Source: Acidimicrobiia bacterium
GTDB lineage: Bacteria > Actinomycetota > Acidimicrobiia > Acidimicrobiales > Bin134
DNA: 64,000 nucleotides
Direction: 5' to 3'
Assembly (NCBI GenBank): GCA_022826705.1
Contig: JAJDUJ010000007.1
Coordinates: 147,134-211,133, forward strand
A program made the translations under genes and the position numbers. Positions 38,162 through 46,359 of the stretch are shown one piece after another; positions within the stretch are counted from its first letter, which is position 1; each line of letters starts with the position of its first letter. Under the pieces are notes generated by a model. The model made no database searches and was not told the origin of the DNA. It saw only the letters and a list, made by a program, of their open reading frames with translations.

Positions 38162-39679
38162 TCAGGTGAACTGCTGGCGGAGGCGGAATTTTTCTACTTT
38201 GCCGTTGCCGGTGCGGGGGAGCTCTTCTATGGGCTGAATGGTGGTGGGGACCTTGTAGGGGGCCAGGGTTCCTTCGGTGTGGGTCCGTAGGTCATCCTCG
38301 GTAGGGAGCTCGTAGCCGTCGGCTACCACGATGAAGGCGGCCACTGTCTCGCCCAGTACCGGGTCGGGCCGGGCCACCACGGCGATGTCGCCGACTGCGG
38401 GGTGGGTGCGCAGGGCGGTCTCTACCTCGATGGTGGACAGGTTCTCCCCACCACGGCGCACGATGTCCTTCTGGCGGTCCACGAAGTAGAGGTAGCCGTC
38501 GTCGTCCACGTAGCCCAGATCGCCGGTGCGGAACCAGTCTCCTGAGGTGGCAGCCTCGGTGGCCTCCGGATCCTCTATGTAGCCGTTGAAGCCGATGGTG
38601 GACCGCAGGAAGCAGATCTCCCCGGTTTCACCCGTCGGTGCTTCTGAGCCGTCGGGAAGGAATATCCGCAGCACCGAACCCTCGAATGGCTTGCCTACCG
38701 AGCCGGGCCGGCGGGGTTCGTCCAATCGGGTGTAGGTGCCCGACCCGGCCTCGGTCATGCCGTACCAGTCCATGCACGGCACCCCGTAGCGCTCCTCGAT
38801 CTGCTCGATGATCGGGGCGCAGCCCAACGGGATCATCACCCGCAGCGAGTGCGACTTCTCGTGGGGACCGGGGGGCTGGGCCATCAAGATGTTGATGATG
38901 GGCACCAGGGTGAGGAAGTAGGTCGGGCGGTACAGGTCGACCAGCGCCCAGAACCGCGACGCCGAGAACTTGCGCTGCATGACCACGCTGGCTCCCCGGC
39001 TCAGCGCTGACATGGCCCCGCCCATGGCATTGCCGTGGAACAGCGGGGTTACCACCAGCGAGCGGTCGGTGTGGCTCAGCCCGAACATCTCCTCATAGGG
39101 CACCGCCCCTCCGGCGAACAGCTCGGGACTCATCGGTACAGCCTTGGGGCGCCCGGTTGTGGTGCCCGAGGTGTAGAGCACGTTGCCCTCCACGAAGCCG
39201 TCCACCGTGGGAAGGTCTAAGCCCGCGCCTTCCGGTGACTCGCCGATGAGATCGGCCAGCAGCAGTGCCCCGTCCACCGGCTCGTCCACGCTCACCACCG
39301 CTTCCACCATGTCCATGCCTGCAGTTAGGGCCACGGCACGCTCGGCCCGCTCGGCCTCAGCGAACACCAAGCGGCACCGGGAGTGGTTGAGCACGAAATC
39401 CAGTTCCGGATCGGTCCACTCCGGGTTGATGGGAACGCCCGCAAGACCGATGGCCTGCATACCCAGCTGGCACTCGATGTACTCGGGGCGGTTCTGCATC
39501 CAGATGCAGGCCCGATCGCCCAGTCCTAGCCCGAAGCGGGTGTGGAACTGGTGGGCTAGAGCCCCGCCGTGGGCAGCCAGCTCTCGGAAGGAGCGGTGGC
39601 CGTCCTGCTCGGTGAGCACCGCCAGCTTGTCGGGCCAAGTTCGGCTGAAGTCGCGAACGACGTCATACAAGGTGGGCAT
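38162..39679 (-). CDS. Acyl-CoA synthetase (CaiC-like AMP-binding enzyme)
   Basis: This 505-residue ligase has P-loop TSGTTTGRPKA (170-180) with an extra Thr, DWYGMTEAGSGT, and a C-terminal RTGNGKVEKFRLR lysine motif. The closest recognisable style is the crotonobetaine/carnitine-CoA ligase group. It is convergent with the CaiB-like transferase, so the two could serve related CoA chemistry. TAGGCT eight bases before the ATG suggests a leaderless start. Confidence 0.87.
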   Translation of the reverse strand: MPTLYDVVRDFSRTWPDKLAVLTEQDGHRSFRELAAHGGALAHQFHTRFGLGLGDRACIWMQNRPEYIECQLGMQAIGLAGVPINPEWTDPELDFVLNHSRCRLVFAEAERAERAVALTAGMDMVEAVVSVDEPVDGALLLADLIGESPEGAGLDLPTVDGFVEGNVLYTSGTTTGRPKAVPMSPELFAGGAVPYEEMFGLSHTDRSLVVTPLFHGNAMGGAMSALSRGASVVMQRKFSASRFWALVDLYRPTYFLTLVPIINILMAQPPGPHEKSHSLRVMIPLGCAPIIEQIEERYGVPCMDWYGMTEAGSGTYTRLDEPRRPGSVGKPFEGSVLRIFLPDGSEAPTGETGEICFLRSTIGFNGYIEDPEATEAATSGDWFRTGDLGYVDDDGYLYFVDRQKDIVRRGGENLSTIEVETALRTHPAVGDIAVVARPDPVLGETVAAFIVVADGYELPTEDDLRTHTEGTLAPYKVPTTIQPIEELPRTGNGKVEKFRLRQQFT

Positions 39680-39687
39680 CGCCGGGC

Positions 39688-39693
39688 AGCCTA
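39688..39693 (-). promoter_or_regulatory. Putative leaderless -10 (TAGGCT) for the CaiC-like ligase
   Basis: TANNNT hexamer 8 bases before ATG 39679 on the minus strand. Confidence 0.4.
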
Positions 39694-39719
39694 GTGAGGG
39701 GAAGGCTCAGACCGCTGGT

Positions 39720-40502
39720 TCACGTCACCACGTCGGCCGCACCCCCGTCGATGCGAAGGTGGGCGCCGTGGATCTGGCGGGCCCGGTCGCTGCACACGAA
39801 GGCCACCAACTCCCCCACGTCGGACACGGTGGCGATGCGACCCGTCAGCGTGGGCATTATCTCGGTGGTGACGTGGCGCTCGATCTCGTCCCATTCAGTG
39901 GAGCGGCCCTCCCGCTCGGCCTGACGAGTCCACATTTCCACTAGTTCCGGGGTGGCAATAGCCCCCGGGCTCACGCAGTTCACCGTCACCCCAGTGCCGG
40001 CCAACTCCCGGGCCAGACTCACCGTCATCGCCGGTAGAGCCCCCTTGGCCGCGTAGTAGCCGGGAATGCGATCGCCGGGACGAGTTGCGCCCACGGTTGA
40101 CACCAGCACGATCCGGCCCCAGCCCCGCTCCATCATGGCGGGAACCATGAGCCGGGTCATCCGTACCGCGGTGAGCACATTGCGGTTGTAGGCATCCACC
40201 CAGACATCCGTGCCGTCATCCCCCCAGGTGCCGCCTACCGCCACCCCGTAGTTGTTGACCAATATGTCCACCGGGCCGCACTGGCTGACCACCGCCTCAG
40301 CCCCCGCATCAGTGCAGATGTCGCCCCACACAGCCCGAACCGGCGACCCCAGCTCATCGGCCAGCCAATCGGCCTGCCCTTCATCAAACCCGTGAACCAC
40401 CACCTCAGCGCCCTCCGCAGCCAGCACCCGAGCAATCCCACTCCCCGTCCCCCGATAGCTCCCCGTAACCAGCGCCACTCTTCCAGCAAGGCCAAGATCC
40501 AT
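39720..40502 (-). CDS. Short-chain dehydrogenase/reductase
   Basis: This 260-residue SDR has a variant nucleotide loop TGSYRGTGSGIA, NNYGVAVGG in place of NNAG, and the catalytic Ser with YYAAK. It ends AHLRIDGGAADVV. The NNYG variant and the six-residue longer glycine loop set it apart from the two other SDRs here. Role unknown. It stands upstream of the CaiC-like ligase in the same direction, 40 bases away. Confidence 0.84.
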   Translation of the reverse strand: MDLGLAGRVALVTGSYRGTGSGIARVLAAEGAEVVVHGFDEGQADWLADELGSPVRAVWGDICTDAGAEAVVSQCGPVDILVNNYGVAVGGTWGDDGTDVWVDAYNRNVLTAVRMTRLMVPAMMERGWGRIVLVSTVGATRPGDRIPGYYAAKGALPAMTVSLARELAGTGVTVNCVSPGAIATPELVEMWTRQAEREGRSTEWDEIERHVTTEIMPTLTGRIATVSDVGELVAFVCSDRARQIHGAHLRIDGGAADVVT

Positions 40503-40635
40503 GGTCCAATGCTGGCATAGGACAGAGCGAACGGCGACCGCCAGGAAAATGGTCAGTATTTTTCATTGAATATCCATATATTCTCATCATATTCCTAGAC
40601 CTGCTTCACAATTTCCTGCTCTCAAGGCGACGAAA

Positions 40636-40836
40636 GTGCTGCGCCTGCTGCGCAAGATCGGATACAGGGAGGTTCCAGGTCTCGGGAAAGGCTCGCACGT
40701 CTGGCTGAGAGCCGAGGGGAGAAAATCAATCTGCTTGCCGATGCACAAGGGGCGAGAATTGTCTCCACGGCTCCTTCGGAAGATGCTCGTCGAGGACGCG
40801 GGTCTCTCTGATGCTGAAATCGACGCGCTACTCTGA
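40636..40836 (+). CDS. hicA: HicA-like toxin (mRNA interferase) of a HicAB pair
   Basis: This is a 66-residue double-stranded-RNA-binding-fold protein with GKGSHVWL (catalytic His in the GSH motif), LPMHKGRELSPRLLRKML and a DAGLSDAEI tail, all typical of HicA/YcfA. HicA proteins cleave mRNA in a ribosome-independent way. The GTG start has AAGG eight bases upstream. In-frame codons before it read PALKATK, which looks like the usual HicA N-terminus, but no ATG/GTG/TTG precedes them, so the start is odd. Confidence 0.78.
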   Translation: MLRLLRKIGYREVPGLGKGSHVWLRAEGRKSICLPMHKGRELSPRLLRKMLVEDAGLSDAEIDALL

Positions 40837-40856
40837 GCCAAGGCGGAAAGGCAAGA

Positions 40857-41093
40857 ATGTCCAGGATAAAGGCCTACAAGAACCCAGACAGGGGTCCCGC
40901 TTGGTGCGCTGAGGGTGAAATGGGTGAATTCTCCTACTACGCGAGTGCCGACACCCTTGAAGAGCTCAGTACGTTGATCGCGGAAGCTGCCGCGGAAAGC
41001 GGCATTTTTCCTGAGGTGATCCTGGTGGACGACCCCGACAAGGATGAAGCTCCTATTGCCGAGATTGATCTGTCAGCTACCGGGGTCAGATGA
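40857..41093 (+). CDS. HicB/DUF1902-like small antitoxin candidate
   Basis: This 78-residue protein follows hicA by 20 bases. Its N-terminal half, [13 protein letters not shown] followed by [21 protein letters not shown], matches the strand-strand-helix partial RNase H-like fold of HicB/DUF1902 antitoxins. The C-terminal DNA-binding domain seen in longer HicB proteins is absent. GGAAAGG precedes the ATG. Its TGA overlaps the aroC ATG (ATGA), so translation is coupled to chorismate synthase. Confidence 0.6.
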   Translation: MSRIKAYKNPDRGPAWCAEGEMGEFSYYASADTLEELSTLIAEAAAESGIFPEVILVDDPDKDEAPIAEIDLSATGVR

Positions 41094-42187
41094 GCAGTTC
41101 GACGGGGCGATTGTTCCGGGTAACGACGTTCGGGGAGTCCCACGGCGGCGGCATCGGCGCGGTGGTGGACGGCTGCCCTCCTCGGCTTTCGCTGAATGAG
41201 GAGATGATCCAGCACGATCTCGACCGGCGGCGACCCGGTCAGAGCCGGCTCACCACCCTGCGGGACGAGGCCGACAAGGTGCAGATCCTCTCGGGGATCT
41301 TCGAGGGCCACACGCTGGGATCGCCCATTGCCATGCTGGTGGGTAACACCGATGCCCGGCCCAGCGCATATGAGGACTTCAAGGACGTCTACCGGCCTTC
41401 CCACGCCGACTACACCACCGAAGCCAAGTACGGCATTCGCAATTGGCAGGGAGGGGGCCGGGCCAGCGCCCGGGAAACCATCGGCCGAGTGGCGGCCGGT
41501 GCCATCGCCCGCCAGCTCCTTCGGACCGCAGCCGACATCGAGGTGCTGGCCTGGGTCCGACAGGTGGGCACCGTCGCAGCCGATATCGATCTGACTGCGG
41601 TGACTTTGGCCGATGTGGAGGCCGACGCCACCCGATGCCCGTCGCCCGAACACGCGGAAGCTATGACCGAGGCCATCGAGGCCGCTCGCCGCGACGGCAA
41701 CTCGCTGGGCGGGATAGTCGAGTGCGTGGCCCGAAGGGTCCCCCCAGGCCTGGGCGAGCCGGTGTTCGACAAACTGGACGCTGATTTGGCCAAGGCCGCC
41801 CTGTCGCTGCCCGCGGCCAAGGGCTTCGAGATCGGCTCGGGCTTCGCGGGGGTGACCATGACCGGCCGAGAACACAACGATCCCTTTGCCCCCGGCCCTG
41901 ACGGCCGGCCCCGCACTGCTTCCAACCGCTCCGGCGGAGTGCAAGGCGGAATCAGCAACGGAGAGGACATCGTGATCCGAGTGGGGTTCAAACCCACCGC
42001 CACTATCGCTTCACCGCAAGAGACAGTCGACCGCGACAACAACCCGGTCACCCTGGCCGCCCGCGGCCGCCACGACCCGTGCGTGCTGCCCCGAGCGGTG
42101 CCCATGGTGGAGGCCCAAGTGCTGCTGGTGCTGGCCGACCACTGGCTCCGTCAACAGGCCGTGGATGTGATCGGCGACGGAGCCTGA
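41090..42187 (+). CDS. aroC: Chorismate synthase
   Basis: This 365-residue enzyme has all family signatures: [17 protein letters not shown] at the N-terminus, [20 protein letters not shown] in the middle and [15 protein letters not shown] further on. It converts EPSP to chorismate using reduced FMN, the last common step of aromatic amino acid synthesis. No other shikimate genes adjoin it. The ATG overlaps the preceding HicB-like gene by four bases, making it the third gene of an unusual operon. Confidence 0.96.
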   Translation: MSSSTGRLFRVTTFGESHGGGIGAVVDGCPPRLSLNEEMIQHDLDRRRPGQSRLTTLRDEADKVQILSGIFEGHTLGSPIAMLVGNTDARPSAYEDFKDVYRPSHADYTTEAKYGIRNWQGGGRASARETIGRVAAGAIARQLLRTAADIEVLAWVRQVGTVAADIDLTAVTLADVEADATRCPSPEHAEAMTEAIEAARRDGNSLGGIVECVARRVPPGLGEPVFDKLDADLAKAALSLPAAKGFEIGSGFAGVTMTGREHNDPFAPGPDGRPRTASNRSGGVQGGISNGEDIVIRVGFKPTATIASPQETVDRDNNPVTLAARGRHDPCVLPRAVPMVEAQVLLVLADHWLRQQAVDVIGDGA

Positions 42188-42197
42188 CCGAACTAAA

Positions 42198-42989
42198 ATG
42201 GCCGACCGCTCCTACAAGCCCGTCACCCCCGAAGGCCAGCGCCTGCTCGTCGAAATCGACAACCGCATTGCTGTCATCACCTTGAATCGGCCTGAAGCCC
42301 GCAACGCCATGACCAAGCGGATGCGCAACGACCTGTGCGCCGCGTTGCGAGCAGCCGATACCGACGACGGGGTGGACGCCGTCATCTTGACCGGAGCCGA
42401 CCCGGTGTTCACCGGCGGCGTAGACCTGCGCGAGGTGGCCGCCGACGGCGTGACAGAAAACCCTGACGGGAACAAACGGCAAGCCGAGGACCCGGCCCAA
42501 GCCTGCCGGGACACCGCCAAGCCCCTGATCTGCGCGGTGAACGGCACCTGCGTCACCGGCGGCCTGGAGATCGCTCTGAGCTGCGACTTCATCGTGGCCT
42601 CCGATCAAGCAAGATTCGCCGACACCCACGCCAAGATCGGGGTTATCGCCGCATGGGGCATGACAGCGCTCCTACCTCGAGCAGTCGGCAAGCGCATGGC
42701 CAAGGAGATGACCTCGTCCGCCCGCTTCGTCTACGCCGAAGAGGCCCTCCGCATCGGCCTGGTCAACCACGTCGTCCCCCACGATGAACTGCTCAACTAC
42801 GCCCGAGGGGTGGCTACCGAAATCGTGGCCGCCACCACCCCCGCCACCGCAGCCACCATGCGCATCTACGACGACACCGACGGCATGAGCTTCACCGAGG
42901 CCAAAGACGTCGAAGAACAGGCCATGCGCAACTGGACCGTCGACACCGACGACATGCAGCGCCGCGGTCTCGGGAAATCCAAGAGTTGA
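42198..42989 (+). CDS. Enoyl-CoA hydratase
   Basis: This 263-residue crotonase has LNRPEARNAMT, the oxyanion segment GADPVFTGGVDLREV, and ICAVNGTCVTGGLEIALSCD. It starts 10 bases after aroC and probably belongs to the same transcript. It hydrates enoyl-CoA esters; the catalytic glutamates of classical crotonase are not clearly present (KIGVIAAWGMT occupies that loop), so isomerase or other crotonase chemistry is possible. Confidence 0.85.
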   Translation: MADRSYKPVTPEGQRLLVEIDNRIAVITLNRPEARNAMTKRMRNDLCAALRAADTDDGVDAVILTGADPVFTGGVDLREVAADGVTENPDGNKRQAEDPAQACRDTAKPLICAVNGTCVTGGLEIALSCDFIVASDQARFADTHAKIGVIAAWGMTALLPRAVGKRMAKEMTSSARFVYAEEALRIGLVNHVVPHDELLNYARGVATEIVAATTPATAATMRIYDDTDGMSFTEAKDVEEQAMRNWTVDTDDMQRRGLGKSKS

Positions 42990-42991
42990 TC

Positions 42992-43021
42992 GAATCCTGA
43001 TCACGCGTGATCAAAGGATTC
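42992..43021. terminator. Hairpin between convergent genes, overlapping the lppM-like stop codon
   Basis: The 14-base palindrome GATCACGCGTGATC (42999-43012) is flanked by GAATCC (42992-42997) and GGATTC (43016-43021), giving a two-part stem that serves both the enoyl-CoA hydratase and the LppM-like gene. No T-tract is present. Confidence 0.5.
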
Positions 43022-43852
43022 CAGCGGCCCCTGTTCGACGCGTCTTCGACGAGAGTGGTGGATCAACCAAGCTGCGCCTACGGAGACAACCAAACCTCCT
43101 AGGAAAATCACGGCAACAACTGACCCTGCTCCCCAGCCTTCTTCAACTGACTCTGCTTCCCAATCTTCTTCAACTGACTCTGCTTCCCAATCTTCTTCAC
43201 AATCATCGGTGCCGTCGGTCTCAGCGATCAATGGATCCGGTGGACCGTAGAGGCCGACTTCCCAGTAGAACGTGGAATCTCGACAACTACTGCTAACCCT
43301 ATCGGCGTTGTGAGTGACAGATTTGCCCGGCAAGGTTGCTGTGAGCCTTGTGGAGCCTTCGAAGTGCCGATCGGATTCGTCGATGTCTTCAGATTCGAGT
43401 GGTAATTCCAGTCTCCAACCAACGGGATTGACTTTGCTCACTATGGGGCCCCTGTCGTCCCCGTATGGAACGAAAATACGGTCCGCATGTTCAGACCCCC
43501 AGACGACTCGCCAAAATAAGCGGCAATTCACCCCATCAGCGGCTTCACCTTTCTCCGATTCAATTTGAACGCCTTGAAGCGTCGGGTTCACAAAGGGGAT
43601 ACCGAGCGGGCCCATGACATTAAAGAACTGGTCGCAGGCGTTGTCAGTTGATGAATCTGAGGCGAGACCCAAGAGATCCAAATCTGAACTCTCCATGACT
43701 TCCTCAACGAATTCTTTGGATATTTCAATCTCAAGTACGAGTGACCCACTTCCGTCAGGGTTTACCGAGATTTCCATGGCGGCACTAAGGCACGCGGCAA
43801 CGAGGACCATTGCGACAATTGCTACCGCGGTGGCACGGAGCCAAGTCTTCAC
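43001..43852 (-). CDS. LppM-like lipoprotein with C-terminal membrane anchor
   Basis: This 283-residue protein has a lipoprotein signal (MKTWLRATAVAIVAMVLVAA then Cys21). It then has the LppM-type start MEISVNPDGSGSLVLEIEIS, a 9-residue acidic tandem repeat (EEDWEAESV-like), a transmembrane helix SVVAVIFLGGLVVSVGAAW and a basic tail. LppM proteins are actinobacterial surface lipoproteins of unclear role. GTG 43852 has TAGTGT seven bases upstream. The gene is A+T rich for this window: bases 43681-43740 hold 22 G+C of 60. Confidence 0.7.
   Translation of the reverse strand: MKTWLRATAVAIVAMVLVAACLSAAMEISVNPDGSGSLVLEIEISKEFVEEVMESSDLDLLGLASDSSTDNACDQFFNVMGPLGIPFVNPTLQGVQIESEKGEAADGVNCRLFWRVVWGSEHADRIFVPYGDDRGPIVSKVNPVGWRLELPLESEDIDESDRHFEGSTRLTATLPGKSVTHNADRVSSSCRDSTFYWEVGLYGPPDPLIAETDGTDDCEEDWEAESVEEDWEAESVEEGWGAGSVVAVIFLGGLVVSVGAAWLIHHSRRRRVEQGPLESFDHA
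43117..43194. repeat. 27-base tandem repeat inside the LppM-like gene
   Basis: Two identical 27-base units lie at 43141-43167 and 43168-43194, preceded by a degenerate 24-base copy at 43117-43140. They encode a repeated nine-residue acidic segment just before the membrane helix, and so vary linker length without changing frame. Confidence 0.85.
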
Positions 43853-43859
43853 CCGGCTG

Positions 43860-43869
43860 ACACTAACCT
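43860..43869. promoter_or_regulatory. Overlapping divergent leaderless -10 elements (TAGTGT minus, TAACCT plus)
   Basis: TAGTGT (43860-43865, minus) lies 7 bases before GTG 43852. TAACCT (43864-43869, plus) lies 6 bases before ATG 43876. The two hexamers share two base pairs, so the divergent promoters must compete. Confidence 0.4.
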
Positions 43870-43875
43870 GCAACA

Positions 43876-44769
43876 ATGCCTGTACCGGTAACCCCTCCGC
43901 AGTTCAGCGTGTTCATGCCGCAAATGCGGATGGACATGGCCATCATCGAGGAGCGAGTGCGGGCCGCCGAGGCCAGCGGGTTTCACAAGATCGACCTCAT
44001 GGATCATCTAAATCCGCCGTTGTTGTCGTCCGCTCCCATGTACGACGCCTTTGTGACCGCGGCGGCGGTGGCGGCGTGGACTGAGCGGGTGCGAATCGGC
44101 CACATGGTGCTGTGCGGGCAGTTCCGCCATCCGGCACTGCTGGCCAAGATGGTTGTGAGCCTGGATCACTTCAGCGGAGGGCGCTTTGATCTGGGTATCG
44201 GGTGGGGCTCGGTCCCTGATGAGATGGAGCGTTTCGGCCTCGGTGACGAGCCGCCGGCGGTGAGGGCCGCCCGCCTGCGGGAGACCCTGGAGGTGGTGCA
44301 GGCCCTGCTTACCGGCGAACCCGTGAATCATCAGGGGCGGTTCTTCCAGATGGAGAACGCCCAGCAGCAGCCGACCCCGGTCAACGGCCACATCCCGATT
44401 GTGATCGGAGGCGCGGGCCGCAAGCTGACCATGCCGCTGGTGCGGGACTTCGCCGATTGGTGGAACTGCCCGGTGTACGGAATGGCCGAACTGGCTGAGT
44501 TGCTTCCACTCGCTGGCAACGCCCGATTGTCTGTGCAACGGGCCATCGGTTTGGCTCCGTCCTCGGCCGCCCGGGACGAGATAGTGGCCACCGCCCAGCG
44601 CCGGTTCGGCGACTGGGCCTTGGTGGCGGGTACCCCCGACGAGGTGGCCGAGGGCCTTCAGTCCGACCGGGAGATGGGTGCCGAACAGTTCGTGCTCCAG
44701 TTCAGCGACTTCGCCACCCCCGAAACGCTCGAGCTGTTCGCCGCTGAAGTGATGCCTGCGGTCACCTAG
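43876..44769 (+). CDS. LLM class flavin- or F420-dependent oxidoreductase
   Basis: This 297-residue protein has the bacterial-luciferase TIM-barrel layout: FSVFMPQMRMDM at the start, RVRIGHMVLCGQFRHPALLAKMV, SGGRFDLGIGWGSVPDEMERF, and IVIGGAGRKLTMPLVRDFADWWN. Actinobacterial members often use F420 rather than FMN. The substrate is unknown. The leaderless-type start overlaps the promoter of the divergent lipoprotein gene. Confidence 0.85.
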   Translation: MPVPVTPPQFSVFMPQMRMDMAIIEERVRAAEASGFHKIDLMDHLNPPLLSSAPMYDAFVTAAAVAAWTERVRIGHMVLCGQFRHPALLAKMVVSLDHFSGGRFDLGIGWGSVPDEMERFGLGDEPPAVRAARLRETLEVVQALLTGEPVNHQGRFFQMENAQQQPTPVNGHIPIVIGGAGRKLTMPLVRDFADWWNCPVYGMAELAELLPLAGNARLSVQRAIGLAPSSAARDEIVATAQRRFGDWALVAGTPDEVAEGLQSDREMGAEQFVLQFSDFATPETLELFAAEVMPAVT

Positions 44770-44808
44770 CCACCCTTTTCTGCTTTCTCCGGCAGCAGAA
44801 CTCCCCCG

Positions 44809-44814
44809 TATCAT
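44809..44814 (+). promoter_or_regulatory. Putative leaderless -10 (TATCAT) for trpC
   Basis: TANNNT hexamer 7 bases before ATG 44822. Confidence 0.45.
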
Positions 44815-44821
44815 CCGACTC

Positions 44822-45532
44822 ATGGGAGCTGATGAGAGGGCCAGTCGAGCAGGGCGTTTCAAGCAGGCCCTTTTGGCCAGCGATGACGTGGCCATCATCG
44901 CTGAGATCAAGCGTCGCTCCCCGTCTCGGGGCGATCTGAACACAGACCTCGACCCAGCTGAATTGGCAGTGGCCTATCGCGACGGCGGGGCGTCCTGTTT
45001 GTCGGTGCTCACCAATCAAGAAATGTTCGGCGGCAGCGGCGACGACCTGGCCGCGGCGTCCCGATCCTCTGGGTTGCCCGTCCTCCGCAAGGATTTCATC
45101 ACCAGCGTCGAAGACGTCCATAAATCCCATGAGATGGGGGCCGATGCACTGCTGCTGATCGTGGCCGACCTCACCGGTGCCCAGTTGGCCGAGCTCCACG
45201 ATCTGGCTCTGTCGCTGGGCATGGACGTGCTCACCGAGGTGAAATCGGAAAGCGAGCTAGGCATCGCCCTTGAAGCGGGGGCCGACATCATCGGCGTAAA
45301 CCAACGGGAGAAGCCGAAGAGCGCGGCCTTCACCATGGACTACCAGCGAGCTGAGCGCATGGCACCGCTATTGCCCGATCACGTGGTGAAGGTGGCCGAG
45401 TCGGGCATCGCCGTGTCCGGCGGCACTACGATGGCCGCGGTTCGCGACGCTGGCTACGATGCCGCCCTTATTGGTGAGGCTCTGGTGACCTCCGGTGACC
45501 CCAAAGAGCGGCTCCAAGAGCTGCTCTCCTAG
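44822..45532 (+). CDS. trpC: Indole-3-glycerol phosphate synthase
   Basis: This 236-residue TIM-barrel enzyme has IIAEIKRRSPSRG (catalytic Lys), PVLRKDFIT (second Lys), GADIIGVNQRE and VAESGIAVSGG for phosphate binding. It closes the indole ring in tryptophan synthesis. It is about 20 residues shorter at the N-terminus than typical TrpC but retains the catalytic set. No other trp genes are adjacent. Its stop interlocks (CTAG) with the convergent MaoC gene. Confidence 0.9.
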   Translation: MGADERASRAGRFKQALLASDDVAIIAEIKRRSPSRGDLNTDLDPAELAVAYRDGGASCLSVLTNQEMFGGSGDDLAAASRSSGLPVLRKDFITSVEDVHKSHEMGADALLLIVADLTGAQLAELHDLALSLGMDVLTEVKSESELGIALEAGADIIGVNQREKPKSAAFTMDYQRAERMAPLLPDHVVKVAESGIAVSGGTTMAAVRDAGYDAALIGEALVTSGDPKERLQELLS

Positions 45533-45927
45533 TCGCCAGCCAGCCTTCCCGCCGCCGTGCCCCGCAGCACCTGGGTGCCGTGCTGATCGGTGGTGGATAT
45601 ATCCACTTCCACTGAGCCATCGTCATGCACCGCGGTCACCACTAGCTCGGTGGCCAGCGTGTCTCCCGGCCATACCGGCTTCAGGAAGTCTGCCCCGTAG
45701 CGGTCCAGCCCTTCAGGGCCGAAAACCGCAACCAAAGCCTCTCCAGTGACGCCCATGGTCAGCATGCCGTGGGCGAAGAGCTGGTCGAAGCCGTGGGTGG
45801 TGGCGTAGATCTCGTCGTGGTGGAAGGGGTGGAAGTCGCCGGAGGCCCCCGCGTAGGCCACCAGCTGCGTCCGGGTGAGCCCTTCGGCCACCACCTGGCG
45901 GTGGCGAGCGCCAACCTCGGGCTTCAT
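45529..45927 (-). CDS. MaoC-like hydratase (hydroxyacyl dehydratase subunit B type)
   Basis: This 132-residue hot-dog protein has the hydratase motif YAGASGDFHPFHHDEIYA, with Asp and His as catalytic pair, then GFDQLFAHGMLTMGVTGEAL. ATG 45927 overlaps the upstream gene's TGA (ATGA). Together they resemble the HadA/HadB or ChsH-type heterodimers of actinobacteria, which hydrate or dehydrate acyl chains. The open frame upstream of this ATG lies inside the partner gene. Confidence 0.85.
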   Translation of the reverse strand: MKPEVGARHRQVVAEGLTRTQLVAYAGASGDFHPFHHDEIYATTHGFDQLFAHGMLTMGVTGEALVAVFGPEGLDRYGADFLKPVWPGDTLATELVVTAVHDDGSVEVDISTTDQHGTQVLRGTAAGRLAGD

Positions 45928-46346
45928 TCCCGCACCTCTTTGGCCGCCCTCACGTTGATCCACCGGGCGGTCACACAGGGCTGACCGTCGGCGTCAACAA
46001 AGGTGGTGACAATCTCCCGGAACCGCAACTGGCCGCCCCGACGCCCCTGCTTGAACCACTCCTCCCCGTCGGCCACCGTGGCAGTGAGCACTTCCCCGGC
46101 CCGGGGGTGGCGGTGGTACTCGAACACCATCCCGGCGTGGAACCCCGAACCCGACTCGGGTGCCACCGGCGGCCACGAGCGATCGGAGCGCAAGCGGCGG
46201 TCATAGTCGGGGTCGTATCGGTCGGCGGCCACCATGAACGTAGGTGGCGCTGCCGCGTCGGGATCGAAAGACGCATCGAGATCGCCCACTGCCCGCTTGA
46301 ACTCCTGAATGTGGCCCGCCTCGATGGGGAATTCGAATGAGCGCAT
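45924..46346 (-). CDS. MaoC N-terminal domain protein (FAS1-like dehydratase, subunit A type)
   Basis: This 140-residue single hot-dog protein has an N-terminal helix (IEAGHIQEFKRAVGDLD), the segment PTFMVAADRYD, and MVFEYHRHPRAGEVL. It lacks the D-x-x-x-x-H hydratase motif, as expected of the structural partner of a MaoC subunit. It is translationally coupled to the catalytic subunit gene and lies 13 bases downstream of the alcohol dehydrogenase gene. Confidence 0.82.
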   Translation of the reverse strand: MRSFEFPIEAGHIQEFKRAVGDLDASFDPDAAAPPTFMVAADRYDPDYDRRLRSDRSWPPVAPESGSGFHAGMVFEYHRHPRAGEVLTATVADGEEWFKQGRRGGQLRFREIVTTFVDADGQPCVTARWINVRAAKEVRE

Positions 46347-46359
46347 CTACATCTCCTGG

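Noticed and set aside
43117..43194. A CRISPR-like short repeat array.
   Set aside because: The units are directly adjacent with no spacers and lie in frame inside a coding gene.
44822..45532. trpC as a truncated pseudogene because it is short.
   Set aside because: Only the N-terminal extension is missing; both catalytic lysines, the phosphate-binding loop and normal codon use are intact.
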